Source: Petrotoga sp. UBA5851
GTDB taxonomy: Bacteria; Thermotogota; Thermotogae; Petrotogales; Petrotogaceae
Assembly: GCA_002431635.1 (NCBI GenBank)
Contig: DJGH01000022.1
Coordinates: 17,445 to 25,352 of the forward strand
Direction of reading: 5' to 3'
Length of the DNA: 7,908 nt
Position numbers and translations under genes: made by a program. Under the pieces are notes generated by a model. That model did no database searches and was not told where the DNA came from. It saw only the letters and a list, made by a program, of their open reading frames with translations. Positions 1-5,057 of the stretch are shown here, piece by piece. Position 1 is the first letter of the stretch. The number at the start of each line of letters is the position of its first letter.

Positions 1-1408
1 TTGCAATTTTTTTAACGTTTGAAGATGAAACTTTAGGATTCACTATAACACCGGGACCGGCTATACATCCGCCTTCACATGCCATTCCTTCAATCAGATC
101 ATACTTTTCCTTTTTTGCAAGGTTAAATGTTTCTTTTGCCTGAACCAGGCCATCCATCTTCAAAGTTTTAAGTTCCTTTTCCAACCTTAATTTGACAGCG
201 TTGGTAACTCCTCCTGAAACTGCAAATCCCCATCCTGATTCAGAACCATGGATATCTTCACTTTCCATTGATGATGGTTCGATGCCTTTTGCCACAAAAA
301 GAGTACCAAGTTCCTCAAAGGTCATAACGTAATCAATTTTTTTATTTAAGAATGCTTCCATTTTCTTTGCTATACATGGTCCTATGAAAAGTACTTTTAT
401 GTCATCATTCTCACTTTTCAGTTTTTGTGAAAGCGCTGTCATAGGGGAAGGAGCCGGAGATATTTTAGGAACGAAATCCTTCTGGTTTTTCTTTATATAC
501 TCTACAAATGCCGGACAGCAGGAGGTTGTAACTGTATCGCAGGCGTTCTTGAGAAACTCAGCTTCCTCATGGGCAACCATGTCTGCACCTACCGCTACCT
601 CAACCGAATCATAGAATCCGATCTTTTTCAGCGCCTGTTTTATCTGTCCTATGCTAACTTTAGGCCCAAACTGTGAAACTATTGCAGGTGCAAATATAGC
701 TACTATTTTTTCACCTTTTTTTATTCCGTGCATTACCCTCAAAAGGTGCGATGGAGTCTCCATTGCTCCGAAGGGGCATGAAACAAAGCATGCGCCGCAG
801 CTTACGCATTTTTCGTAATCTATCTGGGCTGCTTTTTTCTCATCTTTTCCAATTGCATTAACATAGCACGCTCTTTCACATGGCCTTTCAAGCTTCACAA
901 TCGAAAAATAGCTGCATGCCTGTGCGCACATTCCGCATCCAACACAAAGATCCGGATTTATCTTAGCTCTGGAATTTTCTATGGTAATGGCCTTTTTAGG
1001 ACAGACATTCTGACATGAGTGAGCCACGCAGTTTCTGCACAAGTCTGTGACATAGTATCTTCCTGACGGACAGGAGTCACAGCCCTCCTTTATGGTCTGA
1101 ACAAATTTGTCTGTAGCACAAAGATCTGATTTTGCAGAAAGTATATCTTCCAGCTTATCTTTAAGCTCATAAAGTTCATAGTCTTTGGTTGTATCATAAT
1201 CCATCCCAAGATATATTTTTATCCGCTGTTTTATGATTTCTTTCTCCTGGTAAATGGAGTTTGACGTCGTGAACTGCAGATCGTTCATTATTTCTTTTGG
1301 AAGCTTGTCAAGCATCTGCTCAAGAGTTCCTTTTTCATAGTTTTTAGCAAGCTCAAGCATGATCTGCCTGCGCATCTTCATGACTTCATTGAATACAAAT
1401 ACTCTCAT
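1..1408 (-). CDS. Group B-type [FeFe]-hydrogenase, C-terminus cut by window edge
   Basis: Iron-only hydrogenase, cytoplasmic, expected to interconvert protons and H2 using low-potential electrons. 469 codons are visible and no stop is reached before base 1. Residues 110-136 hold a Cys-rich segment (C110, C113, C124, C127, C132, C136). Two ferredoxin-type CxxCxxCxxxC motifs follow at C155-C165 and C201-C211, with CERAC at 177-181 between them. The H-cluster part has all three signatures: TSCCPAF (C297, C298), GPCIAKKME (C345) and EGMACEGGCIAGPG (C444, C448). So the four cluster ligands and the proton-relay Cys297 are present. L2 has GPC where the prototypical enzyme has MPC, and L3 ends GPG rather than GGGQP. 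This and the N-terminus (MRVFVF...RRQ) fit the group B1/B3 family as I remember it (TIGR04105). The ATG overlaps the stop of the upstream ferredoxin gene (ATGA, 4 bases), so the two are probably translationally coupled. Physiological partner and direction are unknown; only about 10-30 residues should be missing. Confidence 0.93.
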   Translation of the reverse strand, partial: MRVFVFNEVMKMRRQIMLELAKNYEKGTLEQMLDKLPKEIMNDLQFTTSNSIYQEKEIIKQRIKIYLGMDYDTTKDYELYELKDKLEDILSAKSDLCATDKFVQTIKEGCDSCPSGRYYVTDLCRNCVAHSCQNVCPKKAITIENSRAKINPDLCVGCGMCAQACSYFSIVKLERPCERACYVNAIGKDEKKAAQIDYEKCVSCGACFVSCPFGAMETPSHLLRVMHGIKKGEKIVAIFAPAIVSQFGPKVSIGQIKQALKKIGFYDSVEVAVGADMVAHEEAEFLKNACDTVTTSCCPAFVEYIKKNQKDFVPKISPAPSPMTALSQKLKSENDDIKVLFIGPCIAKKMEAFLNKKIDYVMTFEELGTLFVAKGIEPSSMESEDIHGSESGWGFAVSGGVTNAVKLRLEKELKTLKMDGLVQAKETFNLAKKEKYDLIEGMACEGGCIAGPGVIVNPKVSSSNVKKIA

Positions 1409-1650
1409 TTTGACTCACTTACCTTGTTTATAATCAGTTGCTTAACTTTTTCAGGTGTAAGATTTTCGTAGTAAGTATCATCGATTTTTATTATAGGCGG
1501 TTTCATCTGTCCGTGACATACTTCAAAGCATGTTGCATACTTAAGAGTAATCTTATCGGCAATTTCTTTTGGAAGTTGGTTTATTTCCTCAATTATAGTC
1601 GCAGATCCCATAAGATGACATGTTGTTCCCACACATACTTTTACTTCCAT
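1405..1650 (-). CDS. Short thioredoxin-like [2Fe-2S] ferredoxin (NuoE/HydC-like)
   Basis: 81-residue electron carrier of the thioredoxin-like [2Fe-2S] fold found in NuoE and HydC. The four cluster ligands are in the usual pattern: C6-x4-C11 (CVGTTC) and C41-x3-C45 (CFEVC). It lacks the N-terminal helical domain of full-length NuoE, so it is a stand-alone cluster domain. It is the first gene after the Rex-like promoter and overlaps the hydrogenase start by 4 bases, suggesting it feeds or senses electrons of that enzyme or of a larger HydABC-like complex encoded beyond base 1. The chosen ATG at 1650 lies just before the Cys motif, but no good Shine-Dalgarno precedes it. The nearest strong one (AAAGGAGG) is about 75 bases upstream in front of a small in-frame ORF. 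An in-frame TAG at 1663-1665 rules out an uninterrupted longer start. It is a paralogue of the ferredoxin at 5038-5331. Confidence 0.92.
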   Translation of the reverse strand: MEVKVCVGTTCHLMGSATIIEEINQLPKEIADKITLKYATCFEVCHGQMKPPIIKIDDTYYENLTPEKVKQLIINKVSESK

Positions 1651-1662
1651 ATAAATTTTCTG

Positions 1663-1722
1663 CTACTCCCAAAGAGAACATATACCCAAAATATCTGCCT
1701 TGGATATGATGTCTGGTAGCAT
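1663..1722 (-). CDS. Possible 19-residue leader peptide before the ferredoxin gene
   Basis: ATG at 1722 opens a 19-codon frame (MLPDIISKADILGICSLWE) that ends in TAG 12 bases before the ferredoxin ATG, in the same frame. It is preceded by AAAGGAGG at 1725-1732, the best Shine-Dalgarno match in this leader, although only 2 bases separate GGAGG from the ATG, which is unusually tight. The ferredoxin ATG itself has no convincing ribosome site, so ribosomes finishing this frame could re-initiate on it. Alternatively the frame is the remnant of an N-terminal extension closed by a nonsense mutation, or the purine run serves something else. The peptide resembles nothing I recognise. Confidence 0.25.
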   Translation of the reverse strand: MLPDIISKADILGICSLWE

Positions 1723-1777
1723 TTCCTCCTTTACAATAAATTAGTGTGTAAATCTCTTCGATATCCATTTCGAATAT

Positions 1778-1806
1778 ATTATAACTTATTTTTGTGAATT
1801 TGTGTA
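1778..1806 (-). promoter_or_regulatory. Sigma-A-type promoter of the ferredoxin-hydrogenase operon
   Basis: On the minus strand a perfect TATAAT (-10) at 1783-1778 is preceded by a 17-base spacer and TACACA (-35, 4 of 6 matches to TTGACA) at 1806-1801. Transcription would start near 1771, giving a leader of about 120 bases before the ferredoxin ATG. It lies downstream of the CPBP terminator, as expected for an independent unit, and its -35 lies inside the Rex-like operator. Confidence 0.65.
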
Positions 1807-1809
1807 CAA
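1792..1809. promoter_or_regulatory. Candidate Rex (NADH/NAD+-sensing repressor) operator
   Basis: The 18-base site reads TTGTGAA-TTTG-TGTACAA on the plus strand. Against the Rex consensus TTGTGAAnnnnTTCACAA it matches 12 of the 14 defined positions: the first half-site is perfect and the second has two mismatches. It covers the -35 of the promoter for the ferredoxin-hydrogenase genes, where a bound repressor would block RNA polymerase. Rex is known in Bacillota to repress fermentative genes such as adhE and hydrogenases until NADH rises, so the site fits its surroundings. No rex gene is in the window; that a Rex protein acts here is inferred. Confidence 0.6.
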
Positions 1810-1843
1810 ACTTATGTTTAAATTATAGGTCATTTTTAAGTTT

Positions 1844-1872
1844 AAAATAAAAAAACTCCCCCTCAGGAGAGT
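1844..1872 (-). terminator. Rho-independent terminator after the CPBP genes
   Basis: Read on the minus strand, a 7-pair stem (ACTCTCC/GGGGAGT, one G-U pair) closes a TGAG tetraloop and runs straight into seven T followed by ATTTT. It lies about 50 bases after the stop of the second CPBP gene and before the Rex-like promoter. It therefore separates the CPBP unit from the ferredoxin-hydrogenase unit. Confidence 0.8.
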
Positions 1873-1878
1873 AGATTC

Positions 1879-1911
1879 AGCCTAGAAAGCTTTGGTTTTA
1901 AGCTTTGGGCT
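1879..1911 (-). other. Second hairpin between CPBP stop and terminator
   Basis: Inverted repeat with arms AGCC-TAG-AAAGCTT (1879-1892) and AAGCTTT-G-GGCT (1900-1911). It forms 7 pairs around a 7-base loop, then a small internal loop, then 4 more pairs. It sits 13 bases after the CPBP stop and directly ahead of the terminator. It has no T-run of its own, so it may stabilise the mRNA 3' end or assist termination rather than terminate. Confidence 0.4.
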
Positions 1912-1923
1912 ACAAAAACCAAA

Positions 1924-2508
1924 TTAAGTATTATTAATGACTGTGCTTGAAATAGAATAAATAAGATTCCATAAAGAGTGAATGATCATGGGAATATATA
2001 TTGTCTCGGTTTTTTCAAAACTTATAAAAAATATCAGACCGCCAATAAAGACAGAAATTAACTTTTGTGGTTCTTGAACAGTATGGCTCAAAGTAAAAAT
2101 AACAGTTGTAATTAAGCATGCTATCCATGTTTTTTTAAATATGACCTTTAAGTATCTTCCAATAACAAGCCTGTAAATAAGCTCTTCAAAGATGGGGGCA
2201 TATACACAGGCGATAAAAAGTTCATATTTATTCATATATGAGATTCTACTCAGTCCAATAACCAAAAAAAACAGAACTGTAAGCCATAAAACAATATAAC
2301 GTTTGCTGAGGTACTTTTTAAAGTTCTTATAACTTAGATATCTCAGTATATCAAAGCTGTTCTGCGTTTTTATGAATAAAATAACAAAAGCTGCAATAAA
2401 AATTGGCAACAATATCCCATTACGAGAAAAAATCTTTCCGTAAAAATGATAAAGATATAGAAATAAGATTAACTGTAGTATGTATCTCAACTGCAGACTA
2501 AATGGCAT
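1924..2508 (-). CDS. CPBP family intramembrane protease (Abi/CAAX-type), intact motifs
   Basis: 194-residue hydrophobic membrane protein of the CPBP family (CAAX proteases and bacteriocin-processing or self-immunity proteins). The three family motifs are all present in order: EELIYR (E108, E109, R113), FTLSH (F138, H142) and HSLWN (H177, N181). This is the expected glutamate/histidine catalytic set of a metal-dependent intramembrane protease. Several membrane segments are evident, roughly residues 7-23, 31-47, 71-87, 95-110, 125-142 and 150-164, with a final one across the HSLWN motif. It follows its paralogue by 8 bases with no clear Shine-Dalgarno, so its translation probably depends on the gene before it. 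A terminator follows. Substrate is unknown; bacteriocin immunity, peptide maturation and membrane-protein processing are all possible for this family, and no bacteriocin precursor was found nearby. Confidence 0.87.
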   Translation of the reverse strand: MPFSLQLRYILQLILFLYLYHFYGKIFSRNGILLPIFIAAFVILFIKTQNSFDILRYLSYKNFKKYLSKRYIVLWLTVLFFLVIGLSRISYMNKYELFIACVYAPIFEELIYRLVIGRYLKVIFKKTWIACLITTVIFTLSHTVQEPQKLISVFIGGLIFFISFEKTETIYIPMIIHSLWNLIYSISSTVINNT

Positions 2509-2516
2509 AACAGGTC

Positions 2517-3119
2517 TTAATTAATGTTTGTAGCCATACTGAGTATACGGTCAAGAATAAAAAGACATAGAGTATCAAAAATAATAGAGATATAAACAGA
2601 TTTTGAAGATTTTATGATCTTATACGATATTACAGCTATCACAAATGTAAGTACGACAGTTATAATAAAGAAAAAACTCATGGAACTGTTAAAGTATGCT
2701 GAAGGAATGGATACACCCAAAAGTGAAGTGATAAGCAAACTGAAAAAATCTTTTTTAAATATTTCTTGAAGATAATGCCCGATTAAGAGTCTGAGTGTCA
2801 GGTTAAAACTGACTATTCTTAAAACTACGGTCAGAATATCGTTCAATACAAGCTTTTCAGGATGAATTACAACTAAAAGAACTGCGCAGACAGCAGCTAT
2901 TGAAAAAAATACAGCATACACCGGTTTTTTAATTGTTTTGAAAAAAGAATCCGGGGATAAGTACTCAAGGATATCTTTGCTTTTTTTCGTGCGTATGTAA
3001 AGTATCAGAAAAATCAAAAAAACTATAAGCTCTGCTGCAAACCTGAAAGCTGTACCTTCTGCTATTCTCGTGAAACCGCCCATAAGAAAAAAAATCACTA
3101 ACTGCATAATATATTTCAT
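2517..3119 (-). CDS. Degenerate CPBP paralogue, probable membrane pseudoenzyme
   Basis: 200-residue, strongly hydrophobic membrane protein paralogous to the next gene. IGHYLQEIFKKDFFSLLIT (113-131) aligns without gaps to IGRYLKVIFKKTWIACLIT of the neighbour, and KSKDILEYLS to NSFDILRYLS. At the catalytic positions it differs. The EELIYR site reads FNLTLR (both Glu lost, R110 kept), the motif-2 His is P139, and the HSLWN site reads DTLCL (His to Asp, Asn to Leu). It should therefore not be a protease. The frame is open and full length, with a good AGGAG at 3128-3132 eight bases before ATG, so it looks maintained rather than decayed. A likely role is partner, regulator or substrate adaptor of the active paralogue. 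On its own, family assignment would be uncertain; it rests on the alignment to the neighbour. Confidence 0.8.
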   Translation of the reverse strand: MKYIMQLVIFFLMGGFTRIAEGTAFRFAAELIVFLIFLILYIRTKKSKDILEYLSPDSFFKTIKKPVYAVFFSIAAVCAVLLVVIHPEKLVLNDILTVVLRIVSFNLTLRLLIGHYLQEIFKKDFFSLLITSLLGVSIPSAYFNSSMSFFFIITVVLTFVIAVISYKIIKSSKSVYISIIFDTLCLFILDRILSMATNIN

Positions 3120-3159
3120 CGTATATTCTCCTAATAAATATAAAAAATAAAAATAAAAC

Positions 3160-3195
3160 CATATACTGTCATATAAAAATATTCTACAGTATATG
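3160..3195. repeat. 10-base inverted repeat upstream of the CPBP pair
   Basis: CATATACTGT at 3160-3169 and its exact complement ACAGTATATG at 3186-3195 are separated by 16 bases; their centres are 26 bases apart. The pair lies 40-76 bases before the first CPBP start codon, and the upstream half overlaps the candidate -10. It could be an operator or a leader hairpin. I do not recognise the regulator. The DNA here is very AT-rich, which lowers the weight of such a match. Confidence 0.4.
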
Positions 3196-3214
3196 TATTT
3201 CTTTTGTATTACAA
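3188..3214 (-). promoter_or_regulatory. Tentative promoter of the CPBP gene pair
   Basis: On the minus strand TTGTAA (3214-3209, 4 of 6 to TTGACA) and TATACT (3193-3188, 5 of 6 to TATAAT) are 15 bases apart, shorter than the ideal 17. A promoter is expected here because a terminator at 3275-3312 closes the preceding operon. The region is AT-rich enough to give chance matches. Confidence 0.3.
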
Positions 3215-3238
3215 CATTTGCTTTTGAAATATATATAA

Positions 3239-3250
3239 TTGATTAATCAA
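3239..3250. repeat. 12-base perfect palindrome TTGATTAATCAA
   Basis: A fully self-complementary 12-mer lies about 25 bases upstream of the tentative -35 of the CPBP pair, in the 238-base gap between the phosphatase gene and the first CPBP gene. It is a possible regulator site of unknown type, or chance in AT-rich DNA. Confidence 0.25.
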
Positions 3251-3274
3251 AACACATTTGTAATAGTTGCAAGA

Positions 3275-3312
3275 ATAAAAAATTGTCCATTATGCAGTAT
3301 AATGGACAATTT
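3275..3312 (-). terminator. Rho-independent terminator after the SpoIIE-type phosphatase gene
   Basis: A perfect 14-pair stem (AAATTGTCCATTAT with its exact complement) encloses a 5-base loop. On the minus strand it is followed by TTTTTTATTCTT, counting the last two stem bases. It begins 45 bases after the phosphatase stop codon. The stem is AT-rich but long and uninterrupted. It marks the end of the adhE-to-phosphatase transcription unit and isolates the CPBP genes downstream. Confidence 0.8.
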
Positions 3313-3357
3313 AAGAAGAGTATTCAATTAATTATAAGTTCTCGTATACTACTCTTG

Positions 3358-4518
3358 TCAGCAGTATTCAACTTTTATCTCTTTGCCTAACCGTTCAAGA
3401 TTCTTAGAAATATCTCTTATCAGATTGGATCTTATAGACATATCAAAAGGTAGGGCAGGGTTATGATAAAACGCATTTACCTTACGTCCTACCAGAAAGT
3501 CTATTTCATCACAATCTCTGAGAATAAGAAACAGTTTTTCGGCAGCGTTATCGTTTCCGTCAAAATCAAGTTCATACATATTTTTTTTGCAGCATAGCAA
3601 GATCTTATTTAAAGCCTGAAGGGTCAGCACACCTTCTGTCACAAGATCTATTCCGCTCATTTTGCCGTAAGGCGGCAGATCATTTTTCTTTATATCCTTT
3701 ATATCTATCTCCAGTTCTTTTTTTGAAATTCTGGATACGATATTACTGGTAGTTCCTCCGCAAACGACTTTTTTTCCGTCATAATCTAGAAGTTTCTGCA
3801 CATAAAAATAATCTGTCTTAGGATCAAGCGGCGGGCCTGTAAGAATCATGCATCGGGGATTCTCGGTTATTTTTATGCCAACCATCGTTGCATCGTCTCC
3901 GGCTCTGAAACCATAGTAGCTATCTGTGAGCTCCACAAGATTATCAACTATGTACTTAAGGTCATTGGTCCGGCGGTATATTCTTTTAAGATAAGGCGCT
4001 ATATTATCCAGTCCCCATCCAAAATCCATAAGATTTCCAAGTCCAGCGTGTACTATGCCGTCAGAAAGCGCAAATATAAAGTCATTTGGATCAAGAGTAA
4101 TATTTGTCACAAATATTTTTTTGTCGTCAACCAAAGTTTCTTTATAGTCCGGGTAGTATATATCTCCTTTTTTAATTATTACAGGAGATGGATTATCGTA
4201 GTTGACTATCCTTATGTTTCCGTTGTTGTAAATCTGAATTATGGTAAAGGTTGAGTAAGCAATACCTCTCACCTTGCATACCGGAAGAGTCTTGGCTATA
4301 GTATTCACAACTTCGTCTATATCAACGCCCATCCTCATCATGGTACTTATTATTTCTGTGGTGAGAATCGATAAGATACTGGCTTTTATACCGCTGCCCA
4401 ATCCGTCGCTCAGAACCACTATCTTAGAGTCCTTGGTTTTTGAAACCTGATAATTGTCACCGCAGACTTCTTCGCCGAATTTATTTAAACTTTTCCTATA
4501 AACTACTGCAGATGCCAT
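3358..4518 (-). CDS. SpoIIE-family PP2C-type phosphatase with C-terminal extension
   Basis: 386-residue cytoplasmic serine/threonine phosphatase of the SpoIIE/RsbU class. Metal-site motifs are visible in order: CGDNY (D21), VLSDGLGSG (D38, G39), FALSDGI (D153) and AGDDAT (D208, D209). No transmembrane or sensor domain precedes the catalytic domain, which occupies about residues 1-218. The remaining roughly 165 residues form an extension with GGTTSNIV (254-261), PPYGKMSGIDLVTEGVLTL (282-300) and a conserved-looking end. I remember similar extensions in clostridial SpoIIE proteins next to hydrogenase genes but know no function. ATG at 4518 is preceded by GGTGGTGA (4522-4529). It lies 32 bases after the PAS gene, so it is likely the output of a ferredoxin-PAS-phosphatase cascade. 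No matching kinase or anti-sigma factor is in the window; its substrate is unknown. Confidence 0.9.
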   Translation of the reverse strand: MASAVVYRKSLNKFGEEVCGDNYQVSKTKDSKIVVLSDGLGSGIKASILSILTTEIISTMMRMGVDIDEVVNTIAKTLPVCKVRGIAYSTFTIIQIYNNGNIRIVNYDNPSPVIIKKGDIYYPDYKETLVDDKKIFVTNITLDPNDFIFALSDGIVHAGLGNLMDFGWGLDNIAPYLKRIYRRTNDLKYIVDNLVELTDSYYGFRAGDDATMVGIKITENPRCMILTGPPLDPKTDYFYVQKLLDYDGKKVVCGGTTSNIVSRISKKELEIDIKDIKKNDLPPYGKMSGIDLVTEGVLTLQALNKILLCCKKNMYELDFDGNDNAAEKLFLILRDCDEIDFLVGRKVNAFYHNPALPFDMSIRSNLIRDISKNLERLGKEIKVEYC

Positions 4519-4550
4519 ATTTCACCACCAGCCTATTTTAGGTGATCTTA

Positions 4551-5057
4551 CTACCCTTCCTTTTTGAGAATTTCAAGCAGTTTTACCAGAGTAGCTTTAG
4601 TTTCAGCCGTAGTTTCTCCCAGAATGGAAGCTATTTCCTGGCCTACCTTCATCTGTTTGTCAACAATATTCTGAACTTTTTCGATGATCTCCATTTTGAG
4701 GTTTTTCATCTCTTTTTCTTTTCTTTCCTGTTCGGAGATATCATGGAAAATTTTTACAAGAAGACCCTCATTTTCTATTCTAAAAGTAACTTCAGAAAGG
4801 ATCATTCCGTAGTTTCTGTACTCATGCACTTTTCGTATGGATTCGCTTTTTCCCTGGAGTATGGAGTAAAAATCATCAGCATCTTCAAAAAACTCAAGTA
4901 TGTGCCGCCCTATAACGTCGACATCATTAAGGTGGAAAAGCTTAACAAAAGCCGGATTTACGAGTTTTATCTGCATATTTTCGTCAAGTGCGACCAGACC
5001 GTTCGGATCATAATCCCAAAGAACTTCCCAAACATTTTTAGACATATGAATCATCAT
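4551..5057 (-). CDS. PAS-domain sensor protein with C-terminal helical segment
   Basis: About 168 residues from the chosen start. A single PAS domain fills roughly residues 10-108 (WDYDPNGLVALDENMQIKLV, then IGRHILEFF and the end KIFHDISEQE). A Lys/Glu-rich helix, probably coiled coil, follows at 109-140 and leads into QEIASILGETTAETKATLVKL. That tail is a motif I remember in PAS proteins linked to [FeFe]-hydrogenase loci. There is no histidine in the helix and no ATPase domain, so it is not a histidine kinase. It probably senses a redox signal or ligand and passes it by protein contact, perhaps to the phosphatase encoded next. Start choice: ATG at 5057 has AAGGA 6 bases upstream and overlaps the ferredoxin gene by 20 bases. 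ATG at 5084 would overlap it by 47, and 5054 or 5045 are also possible. Confidence 0.85.
   Translation of the reverse strand: MMIHMSKNVWEVLWDYDPNGLVALDENMQIKLVNPAFVKLFHLNDVDVIGRHILEFFEDADDFYSILQGKSESIRKVHEYRNYGMILSEVTFRIENEGLLVKIFHDISEQERKEKEMKNLKMEIIEKVQNIVDKQMKVGQEIASILGETTAETKATLVKLLEILKKEG

Noticed and set aside
1589..1768. 59-codon minus-strand frame starting near the predicted transcription start and overlapping the ferredoxin gene
   Set aside because: It has no ribosome site, overlaps the well-supported ferredoxin coding region in another frame, and its composition resembles no protein.
2965..3162. 65-codon minus-strand frame overlapping the start of the first CPBP gene
   Set aside because: It would compete with a start that has a proper AGGAG at 8 bases; the sequence is an out-of-frame reading of that gene and its leader.
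3120..3357. Bacteriocin or pheromone peptide gene that could be a substrate of the CPBP protease
   Set aside because: No small frame with a ribosome site and a leader-plus-Gly-Gly or Cys-rich pattern was found on either strand of this gap or the 1651-1923 gap.
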